Below are positions 33,705-43,980 of a stretch of 64,000 nt of DNA, one piece after another. The position numbers and the translations under genes are program-made. Where the stretch lies: assembly GCA_964407325.1 (NCBI GenBank), contig CAYOVA010000003.1, positions 1-64,000 on the forward strand, written 5' to 3'. Numbering within the stretch: position 1 is the first letter of the stretch; every line of letters begins with the position of its first letter. This DNA comes from JAOAFZ01 sp964407325. Lineage in GTDB: Bacteria > Patescibacteriota > Microgenomatia > UBA1406 > GWC2-37-13. Below the pieces are notes generated by a model. It worked only from the letters and a program-made list of their open reading frames with translations. It was not told the origin of the DNA and ran no database searches.

Positions 33705-36700
33705 ATAAATTCGTAAATTGACTGTAATATTTTTCGATAAGTGCCTCTTCGACAGGTATCAAACGTCCAATTATAACATTCTCTTTGAGTCCGAGCAAGT
33801 AGTCTATTTGACCACGGATTGCAGCAGATCCCAGAACAGAGGTTGTCTGCTCGAATGAAGCTGCAGAAAGCCAAGAGTCGGTATAAATGGCAGCGCGTGT
33901 GATTCCAAGAATTGAAACCTTTCCGACAGCTGGGCGTCCACCCTGAGCAAGAATCTTCTTGTTTTCTTCCTCAAAGCGAATCTTTGACACAACTTCGTCC
34001 TTGGTAAAGACGGTATCGCCTTCTTCCTCGATGATGATCTTGTCACTCATCTTGCGGACAATTACCTCAAAATGCTTATCGTGAATTCCAATACCCTGTG
34101 ATTCGTACACAGACTGGATTTCATTTACCAGGTATTCCTGAGCAGCCTGGAGTCCACGGATTGCGAGAACTTCAGAAACGTTCAGATAACCTTCTGAAAG
34201 AGCTGTTCCTGATGGAATAAGGTCACCATCCTTGATCTTCAGCTTCTGCTGCATCGGGATGATAAATTCCTGCTCCTGAGGATTGGTCTTGTCTGTTGAG
34301 GTAATCTTAACAAGATACAGATCTTTGTCATTATCTTCCTTAACTTCTGCTTTTCCGGTAAATTCTGTTATTGGTGAAACAACTTTTGGATTTCGTGTTT
34401 CAAACAGTTCTTCTACACGTGGAAGACCCTGGGTCACGTCGGAAATAACGATACCTCCGAAGTGTCGGACACGCATTGTCAGCTGAGTTCCTGGTTCTCC
34501 GATTGACTGGGCAGCAAGTACGCCGACTGGAGCTCCGATTGTTGCCATACGGCCATTGGACATATCGAGTCCATAACATTTCTGGCAGACTCCATATTTT
34601 GATTTGCAGTATAGAGCTGAACGGACTGTGACTTCCTGAATCCCTGACTTTTCGATAGCAGCATACACTTCGTCGTCGATAAGCGCGTTTGCTTCTGCAA
34701 TGACGTTTCCTTTGCCATCTTCAACATTTGCAAGCAGACAGCGGCCCATCAAGCGTTCCTTGAACTTGCCTCCCCGTTCACCATCAGTCTTTACGATCTG
34801 TCCTTCAGTTGCTCCACAATCTTCCTCGCGGACGATCATGTCATGGGCAACGTCATGGAGACGGCGAGTAAGGTATCCGGCATCAGCTGTTTTAAGAGCT
34901 GAGTCGGTAAGTCCTTTACGGGCACCTCTTGCTGAGATTACGTATTCAAATGTCTGTAAGCCCTCGCGATAGTTTGACTTTGTTGGAACCTCAATAATCT
35001 TACCCATTGGGTCAACAACAAGTCCCTTAATAGCGGAAAGCTGTTTCAGCTGTTCGCGTGAGGCACGAGCTCCTCCTGACTTGATGATGATCTTAACCGG
35101 GTTTTCATCAGAGATGGCATCCCAGGTAAGGTCGGCAAGTTTTTCGGTAGTCTCGATCCAGACTTTGTTTCCATATCTCTTCTTTTCGTCGAGAGTAAGG
35201 AGACCCTGATTATAATTTGCTTCAATCTTTTCAATTTCGCCTTCAGCTTCCTTAACGATTTCATCCTTATTTGGGATGACTGTCATGTCGAAGACTGATA
35301 CTGAAAGTCCGCACGCTTGTGTAGCTCCCCAGAATCCGATTTCCTTGATATTATCGATAAGTTCTCCAACTTTTGGATAGTCACCCAGGATTTCAATAGC
35401 CTTTGTGATCATATTCTTGATGTCGGCAGCTTTGACTTCTTCGTTAATAAATCTGAGTTCGTCAGGTAATCTTTTGTTAAAGAGAATACGACCGGCACTG
35501 GTTCTGATTGCCTTTGAATCAACTGAAACCATAATGGGGCGTCGCAGTTCGATTTTACCCAGATCAAAGTCACTGATAGCATGATTTTCTGACTCATACA
35601 TCTTCAGATCCTGATCTTTTGTATCAACATATGCCTGGTCAAAAGAAGTGATGTAATACACCCCAAGAGCCATTTCCTTGTTTGGAACAACGATTGGGCT
35701 TCCATCAGCTGGCTTGAGCAAGTTGTAGTAAGGAATCATTCGTTCCTTTACTTCAGTGATAGCATCTTTTGACAATGGTACAAATACACCCATGGCATCT
35801 CCGTCGAAGTCAGCATTGTATCCTGCACAGACTGTTGGGTGAAGCTTAATAGCATATCCGTCAACAAGTACTGGATAGAATCCGAGAATCGAAAGCTTAT
35901 GCAATGTGGGAGCGCGGTTCAATAGTACCGGGTGGTCCTTGGTGATTTCTTCCAGGATGTCGTACACAACTGGATCCCGTTCTTCGAGGAAATTCTTGGC
36001 ACTCTTGATGTTTGGAGCATATCCGCGCACGATAATTTCGTGGAGGAGGTATGGCTTAAAGAGTTCAAGTGCCATTTCCTTCGGGATACCACACTGGTAA
36101 ATCTTGAGTTCCGGCCCTGCGATAATTGTTGAACGACCTGAGTAGTCAACACGCTTTCCAAGAAGGTTCTGTCGGAAACGACCCTGCTTACCGCGAAGAA
36201 TATCTGAGAGAGACTTAAGCACCTTTGCTGCCGTCCCCTGTGCATTTCGTGCGCGTCCTCGTGATTTCTGAAGGTCGAGGAGTGAGTCAACAGCTTCCTG
36301 TAACATGCGCTTTTCGTTTCTTAAGATGATTTCAGGAGCTCCAAGATCCATAAGCTGCTTTAAGCGATTGTTACGATTGATTACACGACGGTACAAATCG
36401 TTCAAATCTGAAGTAGCAAACTTTCCTCCTGGAAGCTGAACTACCGGGCGAAGGTCTGGAGGAATAACAGGAAGGATATTCAACAGCATCCACTCGGGCT
36501 TGATCTTACTCTTGATAAGAGCTTCGAGAATACGAGCTCTTTTAAGGAGTTTGTTGCGCTTATCTCCCTTAGTCTTTGAGAGTTCATTCATTGTTAAGCC
36601 ATATTCTTCATCAATGTTGAGCTTTCCGAGCATCTCAAAGATAACTTCGCTTCCCATTCCAACATCGACGAATTCGTCGAGTTCTTTATCCTTAAGGAAG

Positions 36701-37452
36701 AGATAATCATCTTCTTCGATGGTGTCGTTTGGCTTAAGACTCTTTACGATCTTAATAACCCGTTCGTAGACAGCTACTTTTTGTGCTTTGTTTTCAACAA
36801 AGATATCCTGAAGCTGACGGAACTGTTCACGTTCCTTGAGTTCAAGTTCCTGGAGGGTAATTTCTCTTTGTGTCGGATCAGAGATCTTCTTTTCTACACT
36901 CTTTTTCTGCTTTTCAAATTCTTCACGAAGTTCTTTTTTCTGTTCTTCGTAAATATCTTCCGCTTTCTTGATTTCTTCAGCCTTCATATCTTCAAGCTTT
37001 CCAACAGATTCTTTTTGTTTTTCCTTGTCTACACCTCGTGAAAGGTACAATGCGTAATAAATTATTTTTTCTAAAGCCTGGGGTGGAACGTCAAGGATAA
37101 CACTTAATGGAGCAGAAGATCCCTTAAAGAACCAGATGTGTGCAACAGGTGTAGCAAGCTTGATGTGTCCCATTCGTTCGCGGCGAACCACGGAAGCGGT
37201 AATTTCAACACCACAACGATCACAGACAATTCCCTTGTAGCGAATACCCTTGTATTTTCCACAGTAACATTCATAATCTTTGGTAGGTCCAAAGATTCTT
37301 TCATCAAACAATCCGTCTTTTTCAGCGCGGAAGGTTCGGTAGTTGATTGTTTCTGGTTTAGTGATTTCGCCTTTTGACCATCCGAGCATATCATCCGGAG
37401 ATGCTACGCGAATTCTCAAACCGCTAAAATCGACAATATTTAGTTCGTCCAT
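33640..37452 (-). CDS. rpoC: RNA polymerase beta' subunit
   Basis: 1270 residues. N-terminal zinc site CYCGKYKGIRYKGIVCDRCG, the catalytic NADFDGDAMGVFVPLS loop with its three Asp, bridge helix and trigger loop region (GEPGTQLTMRVRHFGG), and the second zinc site (CGATEG, YCKSKYGVCQKC). It builds the active centre with RpoB. It lies 8 nt after rpoB. The C-terminal tail reads through 65 nt of the rpsL gene. The length is at the short end for bacterial beta'. Confidence 0.98.
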   Translation of the reverse strand: MDELNIVDFSGLRIRVASPDDMLGWSKGEITKPETINYRTFRAEKDGLFDERIFGPTKDYECYCGKYKGIRYKGIVCDRCGVEITASVVRRERMGHIKLATPVAHIWFFKGSSAPLSVILDVPPQALEKIIYYALYLSRGVDKEKQKESVGKLEDMKAEEIKKAEDIYEEQKKELREEFEKQKKSVEKKISDPTQREITLQELELKEREQFRQLQDIFVENKAQKVAVYERVIKIVKSLKPNDTIEEDDYLFLKDKELDEFVDVGMGSEVIFEMLGKLNIDEEYGLTMNELSKTKGDKRNKLLKRARILEALIKSKIKPEWMLLNILPVIPPDLRPVVQLPGGKFATSDLNDLYRRVINRNNRLKQLMDLGAPEIILRNEKRMLQEAVDSLLDLQKSRGRARNAQGTAAKVLKSLSDILRGKQGRFRQNLLGKRVDYSGRSTIIAGPELKIYQCGIPKEMALELFKPYLLHEIIVRGYAPNIKSAKNFLEERDPVVYDILEEITKDHPVLLNRAPTLHKLSILGFYPVLVDGYAIKLHPTVCAGYNADFDGDAMGVFVPLSKDAITEVKERMIPYYNLLKPADGSPIVVPNKEMALGVYYITSFDQAYVDTKDQDLKMYESENHAISDFDLGKIELRRPIMVSVDSKAIRTSAGRILFNKRLPDELRFINEEVKAADIKNMITKAIEILGDYPKVGELIDNIKEIGFWGATQACGLSVSVFDMTVIPNKDEIVKEAEGEIEKIEANYNQGLLTLDEKKRYGNKVWIETTEKLADLTWDAISDENPVKIIIKSGGARASREQLKQLSAIKGLVVDPMGKIIEVPTKSNYREGLQTFEYVISARGARKGLTDSALKTADAGYLTRRLHDVAHDMIVREEDCGATEGQIVKTDGERGGKFKERLMGRCLLANVEDGKGNVIAEANALIDDEVYAAIEKSGIQEVTVRSALYCKSKYGVCQKCYGLDMSNGRMATIGAPVGVLAAQSIGEPGTQLTMRVRHFGGIVISDVTQGLPRVEELFETRNPKVVSPITEFTGKAEVKEDNDKDLYLVKITSTDKTNPQEQEFIIPMQQKLKIKDGDLIPSGTALSEGYLNVSEVLAIRGLQAAQEYLVNEIQSVYESQGIGIHDKHFEVIVRKMSDKIIIEEEGDTVFTKDEVVSKIRFEEENKKILAQGGRPAVGKVSILGITRAAIYTDSWLSAASFEQTTSVLGSAAIRGQIDYLLGLKENVIIGRLIPVEEALIEKYYSQFTNLYANNQSTGQEGALEENTAQLG

Positions 37453-37460
37453 AGGTGTGA

Positions 37461-40400
37461 TTAGTTGATGAAGTCAATTGATAATCCAAGAGCATTCAAT
37501 TCTTTTACGAGTACGTTGAATGACTCCGGTACGTTTGATTGTGGAATATCAAGACCCTTAATGATAGCCTCAAACGCTTTGGTACGTCCGCGGACATCGT
37601 CTGACTTGATTGTAAGCATTTCTTGCAATACGTGTGGTACACGGTGTGCTTCGAGTGCCCAGACTTCCATTTCTCCGAAACGCTGGCCTCCCATTTGTGA
37701 CTTTCCTCCAAGAGGCTGCTGAGTAACAAGTGAGTATGGTCCCACTGATCGGGCATGGAACTTATCTTCAATCATGTGGATAAGCTTCATGACATAGTTA
37801 ATACCTACGAGAGCTGGCCGTTCAAATGGACGACCGGTCTTTCCATCATACAGAGTCATCTTTCCGTTGGTGGGCAAGCCGAGCTTTTCAAGTTCGTTCA
37901 AAATAAAGTCTTCTTTAATCTTCTCAAACACTGGTACTGAGAATCTGCGACCAGTTCTCTTGCCAATGTTTCCAAGGATTGTTTCATAGAGCTGTCCCAG
38001 ATTCATACGGGCAAGAATGGAAAGAGGGGAGATAATAATATCTACCGGTGTTCCATCCTCGAGGTAAGGCATATCGTAATCGGGTAAGATCTTTGCGATA
38101 ACACCCTTGTTTCCGTGACGTCCGGCTAGCTTGTCTCCTACAGTAATCTTGCGGAGTTGAGCTGTGTGGACAAGGACTCTCTTGATAACGCTTGGTTCAA
38201 GTTCGTTTGGATCTTTCTGTGAATCGATGGTTTCAATATCGATAACAGTTCCCCGCTTACCGTATGGCATGCGGAGTGATGTATCCTTAACGTCTTTTGC
38301 TTTTTCTCCGAAGATTGCGCGGAGGAGTCTTTCTTCTGCTGTAAGTTCTCTTTCACCTTTTGGTGCAATCTTACCAATCAGAATATCTCCACCCTTTACT
38401 TCGGTTCCTGTTAATACATATCCTTCTTTATCAAGGTTTCCTAAGACTTCTTCTCGGACATTTGGAATATCACGGGTGAGTTCTTCCGGTCCGAGCTTGG
38501 TATCGACAACGTCTGCAATGTATTCTTCCATGTTTAATGAAGTGAACACATCGTCACGAACGAGTCTTTCTGAGATAACAAATCCGTCTTCGTATCCTAA
38601 TCCATCCAGAGATGTATAGGCGATAACAAGATTCTGTCCCAGCGCCAATCGTCCTTCTTCAGTTGAAGGTCCATCTGCAAGCAGACCACCCTTCTTTACT
38701 TTCTGATTTGGTTCAACAGCTGGTTTCTGATCGAAGGCTACGTCCTTGTTTGTACGCACATATCGCTCCATGTTATACTCATGAGTCTTTCCTGATTTTC
38801 CTTTAAATACAATTCTTTGTCCGTCTACATATTCAACTGTTCCGTCTTCCGGAGCAACAATTGCGCGGCCAAGTGCCTTTGCGACAACTTCTTCCATGCC
38901 GGTTCCCACGATTGGAGCATCTGCACGTACCAGCGGTACGGCCTGACATTGCATGTGGGTTCCCATGAGTGCGCGTGATGCATCGTCATTCTGAAGGAAT
39001 GGAATCATAGCAGCGGCAACACCGATTGCTTCACGAGGTGAAATATCAATCATATCGACTTTTTCGATTGGCACCATTTTAACATCTCCCTTGTAGCGTG
39101 CGACAACATCTTCTTCCTGAATGTATCCGTTTTCGTCTGTAGTTACCTGAGCTGAAGTGATGTAATACTGTTCTTCATCATCAGCCTGGAAGTAGTGCAT
39201 TTCATTCGCGATTTTGACGCGGGTTTTGTTTCCAACTTTTTCTTTAACCAGTTTCTTATAAGGAGCTTCAAGGAAACCAAATTTGTTTACGCGCCCGTAC
39301 ATGGCAATGTAGGTTACAACACCAATGTTTGGACCTTCTGGTGAACGGATCGGATCGATACGTCCATACTGTGAAGCGGCAATATCGCGGATTGAGAATG
39401 AAGCGCGTTCCTTTTCAATACCACCGGGTCCTCCAACGGTAATACGGCGGAGGTTATCCAGTTCGGAAAGCAAGTTTGTCTGATCAACGATTGTTGAAAG
39501 CTGACTTGTTTTGTAGAAGGTATTAATAGCGGAAACGACTGGTTTGTTGTTTACTACCTGTGATGGGTTTGGATCAACATCTGAGGTAATAAGTGACATT
39601 CTTTCCTTAACTTCCTTTTCGGCACGAATCATACCGGCACGAATACCGTACATAGCCACCAGTTCACCCGAAGTGCGGAGACGGCGATTTCCCAGATGAT
39701 CGATATCATCAAATTCACCCTTGTCTGCGGTAAGGCCAATTAAGTACTTGATTGTTGCGATAATATCTTCTTTCTGAAGTAAGTGATTTTCCTTATTCAT
39801 TTCAAGATTCAAATCAAGCTTCTTGTTGATCTTGTAGCGACCGACATCTGCAAGTGAGTATCTCTGCTTATTAAAGAAGAGTGCATCTAATGTTTTATAT
39901 GCGTTTTCGAGGATAAGAGGTTCACCTGGTTTTACCTTGCGATAGAACTCGAGAACTGCTTCATCCTTATTCTTGGTTCGATCTTTCTTGAAGGTTGGCA
40001 TTAAGTACTTTTCCACCAGTTCGCGATCCATATCATCAAAGTAGGTTGCAAGTCTGTTGTTGTTTTCTCCATCAAAAAGCTTCATAAAAACTGAAGCAAG
40101 CATTTTTCGCTTTTTGTTTACCTTTACTTCGATCATTCCCTGCTTGTTGATTGTGAAATCAAGCCAGGCTCCGATAAACGGACGAACTTCAGCGTTGTAG
40201 GTGGTTGATCCTGAAGCTTTATCAATTTCAGCGGTAAAGTAGATACCTGGTGAGCGGACAATCTGCGAAATGATTGCGCGTTCGATACCGTTGATAATAA
40301 AAGTCCCACGATCAGTCATGATCGGCATGTTAAAGAAGTACACATCCTGTTCTTTTTCTGTATTTGTTTTTTTGTTTAAGAGTCTGAGTTTTAGGTAGAC

Positions 40401-40670
40401 TGGTACATCGTAAGTGAGTTTTTTGTCAAAACACAGCTGCGGATCGTATGCTGGTTTGCCAAAGTAGATATCATCAAAGAATAAGGTAAATTTCTTACCA
40501 GTGTAATCGTCAATCGGGAAGAACTCAGAAATGATAGTCTTGAGGTCATTGTCAATAAATTGACTCCACGAGTTTTTCTGTACTTCTATCAAATCAAATT
40601 GTTTAAGGTAGTCTTCCGGGGTTCCAAGTGTTATATGGGTTAGGGGTTGGGGTGTGTTTGTTTTGGCCAT
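37461..40670 (-). CDS. rpoB: RNA polymerase beta subunit
   Basis: 1069 residues, compact compared with 1342 in E. coli, like Gram-positive and CPR beta. Conserved blocks: GTFIINGIERAIISQIVRSPGIYF, the rifampicin region KTSQLSTIVDQTN onwards, RIDPIRSPEGPNIGVV, KLAGRHGNKGVI, and the C-terminal MGGQRFGEMEVWALEAHR. In the rifampicin pocket three positions differ from E. coli: Gln513 is Thr, His526 is Asn, Ser531 is Thr. A clear promoter lies 59 nt upstream. rplJ-rplL are not upstream; a glycosyltransferase diverges instead. Confidence 0.98.
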   Translation of the reverse strand: MAKTNTPQPLTHITLGTPEDYLKQFDLIEVQKNSWSQFIDNDLKTIISEFFPIDDYTGKKFTLFFDDIYFGKPAYDPQLCFDKKLTYDVPVYLKLRLLNKKTNTEKEQDVYFFNMPIMTDRGTFIINGIERAIISQIVRSPGIYFTAEIDKASGSTTYNAEVRPFIGAWLDFTINKQGMIEVKVNKKRKMLASVFMKLFDGENNNRLATYFDDMDRELVEKYLMPTFKKDRTKNKDEAVLEFYRKVKPGEPLILENAYKTLDALFFNKQRYSLADVGRYKINKKLDLNLEMNKENHLLQKEDIIATIKYLIGLTADKGEFDDIDHLGNRRLRTSGELVAMYGIRAGMIRAEKEVKERMSLITSDVDPNPSQVVNNKPVVSAINTFYKTSQLSTIVDQTNLLSELDNLRRITVGGPGGIEKERASFSIRDIAASQYGRIDPIRSPEGPNIGVVTYIAMYGRVNKFGFLEAPYKKLVKEKVGNKTRVKIANEMHYFQADDEEQYYITSAQVTTDENGYIQEEDVVARYKGDVKMVPIEKVDMIDISPREAIGVAAAMIPFLQNDDASRALMGTHMQCQAVPLVRADAPIVGTGMEEVVAKALGRAIVAPEDGTVEYVDGQRIVFKGKSGKTHEYNMERYVRTNKDVAFDQKPAVEPNQKVKKGGLLADGPSTEEGRLALGQNLVIAYTSLDGLGYEDGFVISERLVRDDVFTSLNMEEYIADVVDTKLGPEELTRDIPNVREEVLGNLDKEGYVLTGTEVKGGDILIGKIAPKGERELTAEERLLRAIFGEKAKDVKDTSLRMPYGKRGTVIDIETIDSQKDPNELEPSVIKRVLVHTAQLRKITVGDKLAGRHGNKGVIAKILPDYDMPYLEDGTPVDIIISPLSILARMNLGQLYETILGNIGKRTGRRFSVPVFEKIKEDFILNELEKLGLPTNGKMTLYDGKTGRPFERPALVGINYVMKLIHMIEDKFHARSVGPYSLVTQQPLGGKSQMGGQRFGEMEVWALEAHRVPHVLQEMLTIKSDDVRGRTKAFEAIIKGLDIPQSNVPESFNVLVKELNALGLSIDFIN

Positions 40671-40728
40671 TAGCTAAGGGCAAAAAATTTTGCAACAGAA
40701 AATACGCAAACTAGGGAAATGAAGTCTA

Positions 40729-40757
40729 ATAATATAATACTCAAATACAAATGTCAA
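40729..40757 (-). promoter_or_regulatory. Promoter of the rpoB-rpoC-rpsL-rpsG operon
   Basis: On the minus strand TTGACA (complement of 40752-40757), 17-bp spacer, TATTAT (complement of 40729-40734). The leader of about 50 nt contains an AT-rich near-palindrome (GCAAAATTTTTTGC) and no visible Shine-Dalgarno. Confidence 0.75.
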
Positions 40758-40873
40758 TACCATTTATGTATCTTTCATGAGGTTAAATCCCCCGGTTGTT
40801 TGTCGATAAAAAAGATGTATTTATCAGTATACAGATAATTCCACCAAATGCAATATATTTAGTAAGATAATAT

Positions 40874-42256
40874 ATGCAGATACGTACACTCTTCAAGAGT
40901 ATAGGGAAATACTCACCTTTGCTTGTTATTTTTTCCTTTCTTGCGCTCAAATTCTCGTATTTTTACTACAAATACTCTGATACCTATGGCTACTTTATGC
41001 ATGGGACCTATATTCTTCAGGGGAAAATGTTGTATCGAGACATGTTTATGACGAATTTGCCCCTGTTCCCGTATATCTCTGCTCTGTATGTATGGTTGGT
41101 GGGGGACAACGTGTGGCTTTTTACCCGTTTTAGTACCCTTGAAGCTGCACTGTGCGGATTTTTTATCTGGCTTATTGTACGGCGTTCTGTAGACTCGTTG
41201 TATATGCAGACGCTTATTGTTGCTGTGTATTTGTTTTCCGCGCTTATCCTCATTAATACCGAGTTTCAGTCCGGAATCATCACTGCAGCTTTATTTGCAC
41301 TTATAACGTATTACCTCTATACCTCAAAAAAATATACGTTAAGCGGGATTGCACTTGGACTTACTTTATGCACAAAAGGGTACCTGATAGGAATTCCAGC
41401 GCTTTTGATTCTGTATGACATTTACAAACGCCGATGGCGTTCCTGGATGTTGATAGTACCTTATTTGGTAACAATTTTTGTAATTCTTGCACCATCGCTT
41501 ATTTTTGTTCGAGAAGATTTCTTTCGGAATATTTTTTTTACTGTAAACCGTCCCGAGAACCCAAATCGTCTTGGTTTGTACTACTATTTGCTTTTAGAAA
41601 ACTGGCTATTCCTGATTACGTTTATTGCTGCGCTTATTAATGTGAGGAAAAATCCTGTTTTGGCGGTTTTTGCTGGTGGGTCAACGGGATTTCTTCTCTA
41701 TTTTCAGGATGCCTACTACCCGTACTTTAACGCCGCCCTCCCCTTTCTCGTATTGCCAATTGCAGATACCTATACCAATCTAAAAAGAAAAATTTCTTCA
41801 GAAGGGGCAGCAGCAGTTATCAGCGGTATTTGTATCGCTTCCCTGCTGCTCCATATTAATACATATATAGAACATTTCCCGACAAATCGCTTTGACAATC
41901 CAGAAAAGATGATAGAAGCTATTCAAAAAGCCGACCCTGATGTTCTCTACGGGAGCCAGGATATTGTGCCGCTGTTATCAGCTTTAACTGATATTCCCCT
42001 GATGAATGGCATTATTGACACGAACCCCAAAATATATCAACGGGGATTGTATAACACAGAAGAGATAACAGATGATGTATTTCGCCAGAGGACAATTGTG
42101 GTTTTATATGCTCATATCGACCAGGAGGGGAACATCTATACTGAAAATTACATTACTAATTCTTCACGAATTCTAGAACAATGCTCTGTTCTTTATAAAC
42201 AACCTATAAAAGGTGCCGGAGCAATTAACCACTATGTTGTTTTTCAATGCTATTAG
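40874..42256 (+). CDS. Polytopic glycosyltransferase (GT39/PMT-like)
   Basis: 460 residues with about ten membrane helices. The first external loop has SDTYGYFMHGTYILQGKMLYRDMFMTNLPLFPY, the pattern of PMT_2/ArnT-like lipid-linked sugar transferases (acidic residue, then ...QGK.xYRD). The C-terminal 100 residues form a soluble tail. It should move a sugar from a lipid carrier onto an acceptor outside the membrane. It is a single gene on the plus strand that converges with the YtxH-like gene. Confidence 0.75.
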   Translation: MQIRTLFKSIGKYSPLLVIFSFLALKFSYFYYKYSDTYGYFMHGTYILQGKMLYRDMFMTNLPLFPYISALYVWLVGDNVWLFTRFSTLEAALCGFFIWLIVRRSVDSLYMQTLIVAVYLFSALILINTEFQSGIITAALFALITYYLYTSKKYTLSGIALGLTLCTKGYLIGIPALLILYDIYKRRWRSWMLIVPYLVTIFVILAPSLIFVREDFFRNIFFTVNRPENPNRLGLYYYLLLENWLFLITFIAALINVRKNPVLAVFAGGSTGFLLYFQDAYYPYFNAALPFLVLPIADTYTNLKRKISSEGAAAVISGICIASLLLHINTYIEHFPTNRFDNPEKMIEAIQKADPDVLYGSQDIVPLLSALTDIPLMNGIIDTNPKIYQRGLYNTEEITDDVFRQRTIVVLYAHIDQEGNIYTENYITNSSRILEQCSVLYKQPIKGAGAINHYVVFQCY

Positions 42257-42258
42257 TG

Positions 42259-42714
42259 TTATTTTTTTGATTTCTTGAAGTATTTTGCCTCGGTTTTTTT
42301 GTTGTTGGAGAAATTGCGCATTTTATCGATAATTGAATCTAAGGTATTATCTGCTTTTTCAGGTGGTTTTTTTGTGGTGGCTCCAGAAGTTGGTTTTTTT
42401 GATTCACTTGCTGTTTCATGATCGGATGAAATAACTTCTTCCACTATTGCAGTGACGGCAGATGTCACACTGGCTGCTTTCTGTGATGAATTCATTGAGC
42501 TTTCAAGCAGGGATTGTGTGAATGCCTGGATAGTATCAGTTAGCTGGTGGATCTGATCGGAGCTGCCATCTACAGATTCCATATAGTCAATGCTCTTTTT
42601 GATACATTTCCTACCCTGCTTTGTACCAACAGCCATAGCAGCAAGTCCACAAAAGGCAGAACCTACGGCAAAACCAAACCAAAACTTATTGTAACTTTCC
42701 TCATTTTTTTTCAT
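42259..42714 (-). CDS. YtxH-like small membrane protein
   Basis: 151 residues. The N-terminus FGFAVGSAFCGLAAMAVGTKQGRKCIKK has the glycine-rich helix followed by a basic stretch seen in YtxH/GvpP-type proteins. The rest is Ser/Thr/Lys-rich and likely disordered with amphipathic helices. Its start overlaps the end of the DUF948-like gene by 14 nt. This pairing of YtxH-like and DUF948-like proteins is common in Gram-positive bacteria. Function unknown. Confidence 0.7.
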   Translation of the reverse strand: MKKNEESYNKFWFGFAVGSAFCGLAAMAVGTKQGRKCIKKSIDYMESVDGSSDQIHQLTDTIQAFTQSLLESSMNSSQKAASVTSAVTAIVEEVISSDHETASESKKPTSGATTKKPPEKADNTLDSIIDKMRNFSNNKKTEAKYFKKSKK

Positions 42715-42961
42715 GTTTCGATTGTGAAATCACATTTATTGCCCTTAATATTACCCTAAAGCCATTCATAAATCCGACAGCTTCCTGGAAACCCTGAGTA
42801 AGGCCAACTCCCATGGATTCGAAACCTTCGATTACCTTGTTGGCATTCCGCAATGTTTTTCTTAGTTCCCGGAGTGTAATAAACAGTTGCACGCCAATAA
42901 TACTCACAAAAAATGTGGAAACGGTAAGAATAATTATCAGCAAAATTTGAATTGGATCCAT
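42701..42961 (-). CDS. DUF948-like small membrane protein
   Basis: 86 residues: one N-terminal membrane helix (about 6-28) and an amphipathic region LFITLRELRKTLRNANKVIEG, similar to DUF948 proteins. It follows rmlA by 6 nt and overlaps the YtxH-like gene. It is probably a membrane-associated helical scaffold; the role is not known. Confidence 0.65.
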   Translation of the reverse strand: MDPIQILLIIILTVSTFFVSIIGVQLFITLRELRKTLRNANKVIEGFESMGVGLTQGFQEAVGFMNGFRVILRAINVISQSKHEKK

Positions 42962-42967
42962 ATAAAG

Positions 42968-43693
42968 TTATATTTCTAATTGTGCACCGGCTTTTTTAGC
43001 CCAGTACACGTTTGTCCTCAAAAGACTATCGAACGTTCCTGCATCTTCCCAGAGGCCGTCAATAATGGTAACTTTCAATTCACCTTTCTCACGATACTGG
43101 TTAATTACATCGGGAATCTCCAATTCTCCCCGTCCTGATGGCTGAACGTTCTTGGCGAATTGTGAGGCTCTATTATCAAGTATGTAAATACCTACCATAG
43201 CCACATCACTTTTGGGCTGTTCTGGCTTTTCTTCTATAGATAATACATTATTTTGCTCATCAAATTCAATCACGCCATATCGTTGCGGATCATGTACTTT
43301 CTTTCCAAACACATGCCCGCCTCCCTGGAAATTCTGGATTACCGGTGAAAAATCGAAGTCAAAGATGTTATCGCCAAGAATCATAGTTACGTTATCCTGT
43401 CCGATAAAATGCTCTCCGATAATAAACGCATCCGCGAGTCCTCGTGGTTCATCCTGGATCTCGTAGGTAAAGTTGGCACCAAATTCTTTTCCGGAACCGA
43501 GCAAATTAAGAAAGTGACCTGCATATTCAGGGGAGACGATAATAAGAATATCTTTGATACCCGCCTGGAGGAGAGTTTCAATCGGGTAAAAGATCATCGG
43601 CTTGTTATAGACAGGCAGAAGTTGCTTTGAAGTAATTTTGGTTAAAGGACGAAGGCGGGTAGCTCTTCCTCCTGCAAGGATTATTCCTTTCAT
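42968..43693 (-). CDS. rmlA: Glucose-1-phosphate thymidylyltransferase
   Basis: 241 residues, the short form of the enzyme. MKGIILAGGRATRLRPLTKITSKQLLPVYNKPMI is the nucleotide-binding start; LGDNIF, EEKP and WEDAGTFDSLL are conserved sites. It makes dTDP-glucose from dTTP and glucose-1-phosphate, the first step of dTDP-rhamnose and related sugars. rmlB, rmlC and rmlD are not in the window. The gene is in a run of envelope genes, so its product probably feeds surface glycans. Confidence 0.93.
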   Translation of the reverse strand: MKGIILAGGRATRLRPLTKITSKQLLPVYNKPMIFYPIETLLQAGIKDILIIVSPEYAGHFLNLLGSGKEFGANFTYEIQDEPRGLADAFIIGEHFIGQDNVTMILGDNIFDFDFSPVIQNFQGGGHVFGKKVHDPQRYGVIEFDEQNNVLSIEEKPEQPKSDVAMVGIYILDNRASQFAKNVQPSGRGELEIPDVINQYREKGELKVTIIDGLWEDAGTFDSLLRTNVYWAKKAGAQLEI

Positions 43694-43696
43694 AAG

Positions 43697-43978
43697 TTAG
43701 GGGAATATGATTAGCTTTGCCAGGAATATTATGGTAAAGCCAATTAAGACATATTCGATAATGTTTTTAAGGTGTACCGTATTTTCAATAATATGGTGGT
43801 ACATCCCCCATATAATATAAAACGAAGTGAATGCGAGCAAGATCAAAAATTCTACCAGGCGTTCACCTTGAAAGATTTGGAGCGATATGACAAAGAAAGC
43901 CCCTGCGGTAAAAAAAAGCAAATAATCAAAACGGTGAAGAGAAATTTCTTTATATAGATGTGAAATAAACTTTTTCAT
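43697..43978 (-). CDS. Small three-helix membrane protein, unknown
   Basis: 93 residues with three hydrophobic segments (about 18-36, 44-60, 72-91) and a basic/aromatic N-terminus. It is tightly packed between the CAP protein gene and rmlA on the same strand with gaps of 2-3 nt, so it is likely translated. No family is recognised. Confidence 0.6.
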   Translation of the reverse strand: MKKFISHLYKEISLHRFDYLLFFTAGAFFVISLQIFQGERLVEFLILLAFTSFYIIWGMYHHIIENTVHLKNIIEYVLIGFTIIFLAKLIIFP

Positions 43979-43980
43979 GT

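Noticed and set aside
40681..40720. AT-rich palindrome in the rpoB leader as a riboswitch or protein-binding leader
   Set aside because: The pairing is almost all A-T with a minimal loop and has no conserved features; rplJL, the usual source of leader control, is not present.
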